From Phoebastria nigripes (taxonomy: Eukaryota; Chordata; Aves; Procellariiformes; Diomedeidae): a DNA stretch of 64,000 bases. Positions 36,351 to 47,176 of the stretch are shown one piece after another. The first letter of the stretch is position 1. Each line of letters starts with the position of its first letter. The notes beneath the pieces are model-generated. The model searched no databases. It was not told where the DNA came from and was given only the letters and a program-made list of their open reading frames with translations. The DNA is taken from the NCBI GenBank assembly GCA_035582835.1, contig JAYKAV010003361.1, forward strand, positions 62,001 through 126,000, given 5' to 3'. Position numbers and translations under genes: made by a program.

Positions 36351-38557
36351 TATTTACACAGATTTAAGGGAAATTATTAGTTCCTGGGTCTAATCCAATC
36401 CTGGTACATATCCACAGAAATATTTTAGATCAGACGTGGACTTAGCCCTCTAAATATACTAGATTTAAGATGTTAGAAAGAGTCTATTCTAAGTTTAGGA
36501 CACATTTCTTTGCTTGCCATGGCTACTGCATAAACCTGAGTAAGGACAGCATCTCCAAAATAGGAATAGAAGAGAACACTGTTTGCAGCCTTGCTAACCC
36601 AGGCCTGTAGGCAAGTTTGTTTGGGAAGATGAGCACTATTGACTGAGCGATAACTGTTGGATACTAATAAAAACAGTGGTCAACTTGATGTGAGTCAGCT
36701 TGGGTGAAAGATAAGTGCCAGAAGAATCTTAGAACACAAAATTTTGACTGCTTTCCTCTTTTTCCCACATAGTTTCACAAGCTGGCACAACAAGGAATCA
36801 AGACATCCCATTCCAGTGCAACACTAGTTACAGTTTAATTAATAATTCAGAAACCACACAAAACTTGAGGATGGTTCATATTAGTAATATACGCACTAAA
36901 CATCATAAAGGTCTTGTCTAAACAAGGACTTCTAAGAAATATAGGGTAAATCAATTAAAGTTATTAATTTAATGTGCAAGAGCATTAAGCTCCTGTTCCC
37001 TTTAGACTGTCACATTCAGGGGCACAGTAGTTTTATTTCAGTTTAAGTTAATCCTATCCAAAAAGAATTAAAGCTCCTTTAGTTCTTTAAAAGGTCACAA
37101 CTAACGGGTAAATCCATTTGTATTTTGTGCATTAGCTCTGGTTGATTCCTCCTAACTTTTCTTTTTCCTGTATAGACTAGCCTAAGCATAATTTTTGGCC
37201 CCCTAATCAAATACATGATTCAGGTACCTGATCACTATGTTGATTTCCAGGCATACCTCTAAGGTATGTAGGTTAGAAGAGTCCCAGAAAAAAAAAGTTT
37301 CTAGGAAAGCTCACTATAGAGCTGTCCTCCACAAGATCTCTTTTCCGTTCCTGCAGCACTGGCATAGAAAGTAACTATGTGAACTGTAAGAGGATACAAA
37401 TCTTAGGCCTGCTTAAAATAACAGCAAAATAGGTATCTGTCAGCAATATGTTTTGCATTACATTGGACAGAACATAAAACCAGAAAAACAACATAAATCA
37501 CTGTATAGCATAAGAAGCATTGTAACAGTGCTATAATTTATGTGTGTTTTTCACAGCGCTTGATTTCATTCCTGCTAGCCTTCATTTTCTCTTCGCTATT
37601 GTCCACATTATTCTTTGGAAACACCTTGCTAATTTTAATATCAGTTTAACAGTTAACCCCAGAGAGAGAAATGGCAGCTAGATGAATAAGAGAGGAGCTA
37701 AGGGGTGGCAACAACAAGATGAGGCACAGGAGAAAAGGACAAATGCTGATGGAAACAGATAGGAAAGGTATCCTGTCCTCTTCTGTTTCTCCCCAAGCAA
37801 AGGAGAGAAAACAGGAGAGTGATGAGGAAAGAAACAGCAATAGAGTCATGGAGAGGGCAGAACATACTAATTTTGTTAAGTCTACACCCATAGTTCAAGA
37901 ATGTTAAGCTGGGTCTATCAAGAGAGTGAAGCACAAACAGAAATCCTACCAAAAAACTGTCTAGTTTAAAAACAGGAATATTTTTTTTCAGGGACAATTT
38001 TTCTTGCAGTTTCTATCCCCCTTGCCTTTGGGTTTTTTGTTTCCATCCGCCTTGTATTAGTGCTCGGAGGCAGGAGTGCAACAGAACCACAAAATGGGAG
38101 ATATTCTCTGATAAATAATACAGCATTTTGTTTTGGAGTTATACATGGAGCCGGAAAAAACAGGAATGAATGAATTAAATGACTAAATATCTAAAGCAGA
38201 CATTTCATTTGCAGTTTGGTCACACAAAAGTCACTTCCAATCATGGACACTAAAGATATGGTTCTTTTCTAACACTCTCCAAGATATGCCTCGTATCTAT
38301 ATATGAATTACTGCTAGTGATTCTTTTAGTAACTGGAAATTAGCATTTCCCTACACATTGTTAATTTGCTTCTGACAAGTAACTTTTCACCCAGCTAAAT
38401 TTAAACTGTCCTGTTTTTATCTAAGGATGCAGCTTGATGTTACCACTAAACTGATCTAACCGTAAACTGCTGTCAGAAGAAGCAATCTTGCTTCCTCTTT
38501 TCTCCCACCAGTTATTTATTCCCACCCCTTCACCCTACTTTGCACTACAGAGAAAAA

Positions 38558-38755
38558 GGTTTTCTTTCTCTTGCTTCCTTTTTCCTTTCTTTTTCTTTTT
38601 CTTTCTCTTTCTTCCTTTCTCTCTTTCTTTCTCTCTATTCCTCCGCCCCTCCCTTCCTCTCCTCCTCTTCCCCTTCCTCTTCCTTTTCCTTTTTCTTCTT
38701 TCCTTCCTTTGCCCCTTCTTTCCTTCCTCCCCTCTTCCTCTTTTTCTCTTCTGCC
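38558..38755 (+). repeat. Long polypyrimidine (CT-rich) tract
   Basis: About 200 bp are almost purely C and T, with very few purine interruptions, ending directly at the CpG island. The complementary strand is polypurine and would be transcribed as GA-rich RNA if the minus-strand exon candidate is real. Mirror-like CT tracts can form triplex DNA and often flank promoters. The open frames through it, on both strands, are artefacts of composition. Confidence 0.9.
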
Positions 38756-38955
38756 CGAACGACCTCGGCGGGGCTGGGGTGAGAGCCGGTGCCGGTGCCA
38801 GAGAAGAGGGAGCAAAGCGGGAGGGAGGATGGGGACCGCGCCCCGGCTGCTGCCCCGGCGGAGCGGGACTTACCGAGCGTGGCTGCCGGCAGAGGGAGCG
38901 CGCAGCGTTGACTTCCCGGGGCCTCACACCAGAAGCCCCTTCTCCAAGCTCAGCG
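38756..38955 (-). promoter_or_regulatory. Compact CpG island, likely host promoter / first exon
   Basis: By eye there are roughly twenty CpG dinucleotides in about 200 bp, in a region otherwise CpG-poor, and I do not recognise it as a repeat. On the minus strand a near-perfect splice donor, CTCG|GTAAGT, ends a possible first exon at 38874 (GT at 38873-38872). The exon would extend right towards about 39000. A frame from an ATG at 39008 runs through that donor and could give about 45 codons before the splice, but a non-coding 5' UTR exon is equally likely. No TATA box is seen, as usual for CpG-island promoters. A plus-strand ATG at 38829 in good context opens a 67-codon frame, so bidirectional or plus-strand use cannot be excluded. 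Confidence 0.5.
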
Positions 38956-39009
38956 GTGGAGCAAGGCGTGTAGCAAGGACCGGACTGCATGTGAAGGTCC
39001 TTTCCCATC

Positions 39010-42000
39010 TATCACAACATCAAAACTGAGATTTAAAGCAAGCAATGGCTTAAACTGAGTAAGACCTTTCCCCTTGTCCTTATAGCAGGTTTCATACTAG
39101 TCAATTAGAATAATCACTGTTTATTTAACCATTTGGTCAGAATTCAAATCTGGGATGTGCCATAAACACACATGAAATCACTTCTAAAGAACAAGGAGGT
39201 AGCAGAGTAACAGCTTTGGGAGAGCCAGAAGTGGCCTTGCAGCTCTTACAACTTCCATAAAGCAAGTAAATTTATGTAAGAAAATACTAGCTAGCTAACA
39301 CGAATAAAGCACCATGCACTCAAAAGTCAGGAAAGCCAAATGCTAAGCTTTAACTTCCTCAGTTTTAACTCTTCACATTGTATATCCTGTAGTTTTTATG
39401 GTAGACCATAAATAACAAAATGATACATTAAGGTTTCCATTTAATAAGGAAACCAGGAATAGAAAATAACATATGTGTACAACTTGGCAAAGTAAACACT
39501 GTGGAAACAGTCTTAAATTTTAGTGTTTCCTGAGTCTGGATCGAGGATGTTTTAGACCCACATCTGGATCAAATGATGTGACTTGAGTCCTTCTCAGATA
39601 CAAAACTATGGCATTAGATATATTCTTAAACTAGCATAACTCAGCTCCAATGGTTTGGGTTTTATTTTTTCAAATTTTAGTGTATTTAGATTGAAAAGCA
39701 ACAATTATAAATTTTACCACCACAGTAATTCATTTGAAAAAGTTGCAATGCACTGGAAAAGGAGTGAGAAGGTTAAGAAAAAACATCCTGTACTGAGAGA
39801 AATTGTGCTTCTTGAGATACCCACATTTAAACAAGAGTGTGTGCAGTTAATTGCAGCTGATAATGATCCATCTAGCATGAAATTACACCAGAACTACTAC
39901 ATCAGTTGCAAGTGAATTGTTCCTGATTTACACTAGCACAGCGCAATTAAACAAGACCTTTGGTTATATTTATAATACAAGACCATACTTTCCAAGACCC
40001 TATCTTTTTGACAAAAACATTTGTTCTGCCTTCGTGGTACTCATAGCAGAAAACTCCCACGGTGAACTCCAGTGCTCTCTTTATTTGTATAAAATAACAT
40101 TATCTTTTTTAGGGCTCAGCTGGAGTCTCTGGAATGTGCACCTCTTATTTGGTTTAGAGCTCTAACTTTGAAAATGTCTACAGTTAAATTTAAAGAAAGG
40201 GCAATACAGGTGCACACGAGCATAAATACAGATGAGTAATTGGAGGGTATTTTTGAGACCCATGATAACATAAGAGAAATCAAGATGTATCTGGTGTACT
40301 GTAAGTACACTGTCAAGTATCCTACGCAGGTAACAGTCTTCAACAGCTGCAGAATCCCTGAAAAAGGGTCAGGCTCAGTTTTGAATTGTGAGACACTCAG
40401 AGTAGTCATGGTTATGGTGATGGCCTCAGACGTGTTATCACACCCACCCTGGCACATCATACTTTCCTCACAGAGTGGGACTGAAGAAGATTAGAAGGAA
40501 ACGTATCTTTCAGCTTCCCAGTCCTTTCCCACCTGGACTCCAGATGGCCTCCAGGGGCCTCGCGGGTGTTTAAAGTTACACCAGCTTCACTTACACCACA
40601 ATGTCCAGTACATCATATAGGGAACCAAGCATACAGCTTCAGCCATTCTGGCTGCCAGAGTTATTAGCTATTTTTGCTCTAAGACATTGCATGAACAAGA
40701 GGTATCTTCCACAGCACCTGCAGGTCTTTCTCCATTAAAACATGGGGTTTGATTCACGACAGCCTGAGGACTCTCCAGTTCCAGAGTATATGTCTTTAAT
40801 TTGAGGCATTTGCTCTAACATTCAGTCACTCAGATCTTTGCTCAGACATTTTCTCTGAAGACCAAAGGGCATTTCCATATATACACAGCCCACATTTAAA
40901 AACAAAGGCTTTACTCCTACTGATCCAGAACTGAAGAGCACTAGGCAGTTCCAGTTGTCTGGTGGACTGGGAGTTTGGAGATGTTAATGCTTCTGCCTCT
41001 GAAATTCTTGAATTAAAGTTCTGACAACTTACATTTCTAAAAGGAATTTTTTTGAGGTAGCTATAAACGTCAGATATTGCACAAAGCTGTGAAATATACA
41101 CCACTAAAGTTCAGTTGGAGCTTTAACTGGTTCTGGAAAAAAACAGTTGCAAGTGTTCCAGTAAAATTAGTTATTTCTTTGACATATTTTATCACCTCTC
41201 ATTCTGTCGGAGCTCAGAGCACCTAGGGATATGTCTAGAACAAAGGTGGGACATGCCCAGAAGTGCTTTTCTGAAAGGAGTACTGAGCGCTCACAGCCTC
41301 TCCAGGCCAAAAGCCCGCAAACAAGTTCCCAAATACCAGGATGTCTTATACCTTTACAAGTGCTCCGAAGATATGGTCTGCTGAAAACAGGACTCATGCA
41401 CAGCAGAGTGCTCAGCATTGATGCACGTTTGTCCAGCTGCCACAAGCAAAAATCCCTGCAAAACTCTGCCTGCAAAAGACCACAGCAATGCAGCTGTGTA
41501 CACAGGCACACAAAACACACAAATCTCGCCCCGCTGCAGGAAAAGGCCCCCAAAGACCTCTGGGAAACTGCTACATTTTATGTAAAAATCAGGAACACCT
41601 TGTCTTCTTTTTCTCTCCTTACTCATTTCTGTTCTAAAAAATATTCTCAGTAATTACTTCCTTCTCTGATCACCACAAAAATCGAAAGGCCCTTGGACAA
41701 CCTGTCAGCTTGTTGTCCTTTTGCATTTTTCAGACCAACACATCATTCTGATAAAAATCAAAACTTCGTTACCATTTCACATAAATTCTCTCTGCAGATA
41801 TTTTCAGGCAGTTCTATTCCTAAATTATTGAGCCATATAAAATACATCTGTGGTCATGCATGCCAGAGTCCTTGTAACTCAGTGGATAAGCACTGGTTAC
41901 ACACACTCAAGTTTCCTAAGCATGGCTTTGGCAGATCAGAAGTGCTGAGATTTTAAACAAGATTTCATAGTGTTTTGGTGAAGAAAATATTTGATTTACT

Positions 42001-45000
42001 ACACTATATGCTTCTTGCATATATATTTTTTTTCTATATGTTCTGGCAAGGTTCCCAAAATATTAAATAAACTCATAAGAAAAACCTTCTTCTAAAGGTT
42101 TTAAAACTCTAAAATACTTCTAAATGTGCAAATATTTCTTTTTCATTCCTTTTTTAAAGCACAACACTCAAAATGAAAGCATACGGTAACTTCCATTTAG
42201 AGTTTCCTGCTGTTAATAGCTGACACTGCATGACTTTGATCCAAAGAAGAGAGAGAATCGTCAGGGAAGAGATGCTGACCATGCAGACCTTGAAGAGGTT
42301 TTTGCAACCTTCATTGAAACCAGTGATGCGTGGTGTTGGTGGTGTTGGTCTGAAGGGAGGTTTTCCCACCCTACCTGGATATATGCTCCATCTCCTCTTA
42401 CCTGTATGAAAATTATTTGTTCTCAAGCCTGCAAGGGCTCAGCCCTTGGGCANGTGCCTTGCAGGGTGGTCCCCAGAAGATGGGGCTGGGAGGAGGTGGC
42501 TGAGAAGTCCGGAGGTGAGACTGCACCAGGAAGCCCAGAGGTTTCTCCACCGTTGGCACATGCAGCAGCTGCCTGAAGTCCCTAAAGTTCACTGCAGCTT
42601 CCCCCCCCATAAAAGAAATTAACTGCCAACTTCATTATGATCGATTTCAAACCAATCATTTAGCTAATTGGGCAATATTCAAGTAACCTCTGAGCTGCAT
42701 TACAGGTTTCACTTGCTGTCAGTAAATAATAGTTTTAGCTGCAATTAAAAAGCAATGAATATGCTAGTGTATAGTAACATAAGATTTACATAAAATGTGA
42801 TGGAGAAGGAAAACACAGTTTCTGGTAGCCAAAATGAGCAACAGAGTAGAACTACATCAAGGAATTTCAGATTATACGTTAGTAAGCGCTTTCTCAGAGT
42901 ACGGACACTAACAGAACCTATTTCCTAGAGACTCCAGCGCTAGCTTGCAAGAGCAGATGGGACAGACAGCTCTAGGAAGGACACGCATCCTGCCTGGGGC
43001 GGTGAGCCGAGGTCCCTCTGCTCCTGCCAGCACTGCTTTCTCTGGCGGGAATGGAGTCTCTACAAAGAGCGCCCAGCAGACCTGTTGCTACCCAATCTTG
43101 TTTGCCAGGTTATCCACTGTATTACGAATTCTATTTTTATGGGGTCTTTTCCTATTATTTTTAATATATACTTACAATGTTCTCTGCAGTATTACCACAG
43201 CAGAGGGAGTAATCAGCGTAAAATAGACATGCCNAACTCCATTCTTTCAACTAGTTAGCTGTGGTATGAGTCGTTGTCTACCTACTCAGCGTGGCCTGAT
43301 TACCTTGCTCCTCCACTGGGTTAAGTCTATTCAGAACAGTCATATAGGAAGAATCTGTATTTTATTCCCCTTTGAAAACTGATTTGGAACCATTAATACC
43401 TACTTATCATGGCTTTCTGTACAATACTAATGAGGTTGCATTCTTTGTAATGTTTTCTGAAAAGTCTTGAAAAGTTAAAACTGGCTTGTTCAGCAAAACA
43501 GCAAGTGGAAAGCAGAAGGAAAGGGAGTATTTTAAATATACAATTGCTTCAGGGCTCCCTAGTGCCAGTGTTTTGGAAACATATTCTGCATTAGTCTCTC
43601 TCTCCAATAAAAATTGGTGAGAGTCCAAAACTCCAATCTTTTGTTTTTGAAAAGTATGTCCTTGTTAGACCATTTTATGTAATAAAATGTTTAAACTTTT
43701 ATTAATTAAGAAGTGTCTCTTTTTTTTTTTCACAGACACAGAGGATCTTAAGGCCCCAGTTTTACACTCAGTTTTCCATCAGTGGATTTTTGCATCTACC
43801 CCAGGAATAAAAATAACAACAGAAACAGAAAAACATTACAGGAATGGGGTCTTGCAGAGAACCTGTCAATTCTAATGACCAATTTTTGGTGGGCTCCGGA
43901 TAGGACACAAATAACATATACAGCATAGCTAGAATAACAAACATAAAATACAGGACAATGTTAAGTCAGGAAATTAAAATTATGCTTCCTGCAGTAAATT
44001 AATCTGTGCTACAGATAGAGACTTATTGATGGGTTTGGAGTTGGTCCATATATGTAAGATTTAGCACAAAGAGTGGAAGAAGGAACATGCAGTGCAGGAC
44101 AGAAGGAGAAGGAGGAAAGTGTTAAATTGTTTCAGCCACAGTGTTAGAGTAAGGCTCTGAATTTCAGGAGTCAGGGAAGCCAACGGGGTCTAGAACACCA
44201 CAAAGTCCTTTCTTTAGGGTCAGTCCAGCAAACCCTCACTGACACTGTCATAGATGATACACTTCACAGTTAGAAAAAGATGGGTTAGTAAGAGCCCCTT
44301 ACTGTGGCTAGGGGGGATAGTGTTTTTCATTATCAGCTTTTACCTGTCTTGGATGTCCATGACATTCAGGATGATTTCTCAACTTTATTTCAATCTCTGT
44401 TACAGCAGCCCAGAAAATTCAGAAACACCAAGCAGGGTCAACCAGGGTGAGACGAAGTGGAAGTTTTCCATTCCTGTAATCACAAAGAAGCTGGAATCAG
44501 ATACTCAAACAGGTTTATAATCTTTAGGCATTTAGTATTTTAGTTTATCTAGCAAAGGGTTGGTAACTCCACTAAAAGTACAATTTTTTAATGGGAGGAT
44601 TTGTCCCTTCCCTTTTGTATCTGAACAGAAATGTGATAAATCTCCTTTAGGTTTCCTTTGGCTGAGCTGCTAACATGGGATGTTTCATCACATTTTAAGC
44701 AATGAACATGTGAAAACAAAGAATTAAGGCAGTTCCAAGTTTGCATCCCAAAAAAACATAGCTTTTATCAATGAGCAAATGTATAATGTAAAATAATGCA
44801 ATTGGTTATTCTGGACATACTGTGAATATTCATAATATAACTACATCTGCCAGAATTTCTTCTCAAATTGTTACTGTGACAAAAAAAATAATGTTTTGCC
44901 TTTAAAGCTCCTCCTATACCAAGTTATACCAAGTTATCTTAGAGTCATATCATAACCCATTTTTACAACAGAAATCCCTAGAGAAAGCAAGAGGAAATTT

Positions 45001-46569
45001 CAAAAGCTCTTTATTTCAACAGAGTTGGCTCATCATAAGCAATTGTCTCAAGTACAATTATTTGAGTTATCTGAAGACTAGAACCTTAGTAAACAGGAAA
45101 AACTGGTATAACAAAGCTTATATTAAAGTATCTCATTTGCAGAATTATGGCCTATTGCTAAACCTGGCATATCTTGTAACCGCTGGATGATTACCCAAGA
45201 GAACTTGGTCATTAACCTGAATTTTTTTACGCTTGCTTTTTCATTTGATTATGCCAAAGCCCTGAATCTGAATCTAACTAAACACGTAGGAATGCCTGTC
45301 AAGGAACAGATTAATTCTTTTTAACTCCTGCTTAATACATTGTCCTAACCTGTTATGACTGTGAAGGCAAATAATACTGCCCAAACCAATATCAGATTCA
45401 CCACAGGGTTCATCATTCCTGGGCGGTGACCCAGAGTGGCTGTCAGCAAAATAATCACTTGTTTGTCCAACCCCTTAATAAAGTTTTTATGGAGTTTTCA
45501 GTCCATATTCTCACATTATGTTTGGCTTAAAAGACAAAGACACGTATTGCTGTGTTGGCTGACCTTGGTAGATGAGCAATATGAAGTTAGATCAGGAGTC
45601 CCTAAAGAGCAGAAGCAGGACCAACAACAAATAGGAAGGGTATCATTTAGCTTTTTCAGAGTAGATTTTAACAAATTAATTTTAAATGTGGTTGCAGGAA
45701 CACACATTCATTTCTGGAAGGGCTCTTTCCTGTAATTTATGAGCTACAGCTCCTCAGGGGCTGAATGCAGCCTGTGGTGGATGAGCTGTACTTGTAGCAG
45801 AAGCTGTTCCTCAGAGAAGGCTTCAGTGCGCCCTGGTCGCCCTCAGGAAGTGGGGAGAAGGACATCAATGCCATCTCCTTTCTGAGCTACAGATCATTGC
45901 CACTAATCAACTTCAGTGGTCACCTTGCTGAAGAGGAGTCACTCTACCTATTTCTTCCATGAGCAAGCATCAGGCGAGCAACTGCAGCCCTCTTTTCTAA
46001 TCTGTCTTGCCAAATCTGCAATCCACATGTTTGGTGTGATCAGTGCAGTTGCTGAAGCTATCTGGCCGATCTCAAAGGTAAATTCAAGTAGATGCAAGTG
46101 GCAGTATGGTGTTTTTAATAAGAAGGCTGCTGTTATTTGCTGACTGCTAGGAGTGGCAAGCTCTACCGATATTAGGTTACCCATGAGAAGTTTTTGAGGA
46201 ATTGAAAATTAATATATAATGGTGTAGGCAAGTCTTTTGCATCTGGTCTGTTGTCTGATATATTTTGTGTCTTTTCTGTATGTGTCTACAAGAACTGCAT
46301 ATTAACAGAATTAGGGGACATGAATATATTTTAATGTCATGGTTCCATAACATTATTTTAAAAAATATAATTTTTAAAAAATACAGTCATGTTTATAAAT
46401 ACCTTACTGATTTATGTTATATGCATTTTACAAAAACATATCAAAATTCTAAAATTATCATTATGAAAATTATATATAATATAAAATTGTTCATTCGGTA
46501 ATTATTTATTTAGAAGGTTAACAAATGTGTGCTGTTTCACAGGTAGGTATTTACAGGATGTCCTTCCAA
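39010..46569. other. Non-coding stretch with a few exon-like signals
   Basis: No gene is firmly recognised. A GC-richer block at about 42403-42620 ends on the minus strand in a consensus donor, ACAG|GTAAGA (exon end 42402). A frame at 45916-46143 (plus) passes an AAG|GTAAAT donor-like site near 46078 without a convincing acceptor. The overlapping long frames on both strands at 41167-41653 have no family resemblance. About 46330-46500 is very AT-rich. Confidence 0.4.
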
Positions 46570-46574
46570 CACCG

Positions 46575-47171
46575 TGTCGTGTTTTAACCCCAGCCAGCAA
46601 CTAAGCCCCACACAGCTGCTCACTCACTTCCCCCCCAGTGGGATGGGGGAGAGAATCNGAAGAGCAAAAGTGAGAAAACTCATGGGTTGAGATAGGAACA
46701 GTTTAATAGGTAAAGCAAAAGCCACACACACAAGCAAAGCAAAACAAGGAATTCATTCACTCCTCCCCATCGGCAGGCAGGTGTTCAGCCATCTCCAGGA
46801 AAGCAGGGATCCATCACGCCTAACAGTGACTTGGGGAGACAGATGCCATCACTCCGAACGTCCCCCCCTTCCTTCTTCTTCCCCCAGCTTTANATGCTGA
46901 GCATGACNTCATATGGTATGGAATATCCCTTTGGTCAGTTGGGGTCAGCTGTCCCAGCCGTGTCCCCTCCCANCTTCTTGTGCACCCCCAGCCTNCTCGC
47001 TGGTGGGGTGGGGTGAGGAGCAGAAAAGGCCTTGACTCTGTGTAAGCACTGCTCAGCAGTAACGAAAACATCCCTGTGATCATCAACACTGTTTCCAGCA
47101 CAAATCCAAAACATAGCCCCATACCAGCTACTATGAAGAAAATTAACTCTATCCCAGCCAAAACCAGCACA
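46575..47171 (-). mobile_element. Solo LTR, same family as 9863-10445, inverted
   Basis: On the plus strand it starts TGTCGTGTTTTAACCCCAGC and ends CAAAACCAGCACA, the reverse complement of the LTR at 9863-10445. Shared blocks include the region after the TATA box (ACACCTGCCT on the minus strand) and the ATTAAA signal (about 46702-46707). The flanks are CACCG (46570-46574) and CACCA (47172-47176), a 5-bp target duplication with one change, matching the 5-bp duplication of the other copy. No internal retroviral sequence is present. Five isolated N calls (46658, 46893, 46908, 46973, 46995) fall inside it. Two of them hit the TATA box and the CRE. Confidence 0.88.
46904..46911 (-). promoter_or_regulatory. 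CRE of the inverted LTR, one base unresolved
   Basis: TGACNTCA corresponds to TGACGTCA in the other LTR copy. The N falls on the CpG of the site. The neighbouring TATA equivalent (around 46890-46896) also carries an N. Confidence 0.5.
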
Positions 47172-47176
47172 CACCA

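Larger units (their letters stand above)
28096..38557. other. AT-rich non-coding stretch with small tandem repeats
   Basis: No gene is recognised. A 43-bp segment at 28798-28840 has an acceptor-like TTTTCAG before it and GTAATA after it, but is too short to judge. Small repeats at 32088-32135 and 36315-36350 are listed separately. Other open frames (up to 115 codons at 35769-36116, minus) lack recognisable domains. Confidence 0.45.

Noticed and set aside
38488..39029. Open frames of up to 161 codons on both strands through the CT tract
   Set aside because: They are phenylalanine/leucine/serine-rich on one strand and lysine/arginine/glutamate-rich on the other, the expected result of a polypyrimidine tract lacking stop codons.
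41167..41653. Overlapping open frames of 128 (minus) and 140 (plus) codons
   Set aside because: They are antisense to each other, neither shows a known domain or good splice context, and the length is within chance expectation for this much sequence.
41865..41935. GTAACTCAGTGGATAAGCAC, resembling the head of a tRNA or tRNA-derived SINE
   Set aside because: The downstream T-arm equivalent is poor and no cloverleaf can be drawn. No SINE body or tail was recognised.
43720..43875. T-run plus CACAG acceptor followed by an open frame
   Set aside because: No convincing donor and no recognisable peptide. The T-run with CACAG is plausible by chance in AT-rich DNA.
9863..47171. The two LTRs as ends of one provirus
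   Set aside because: They are in opposite orientation, 36 kb apart, each with its own 5-bp target duplication, and no retroviral genes lie between.
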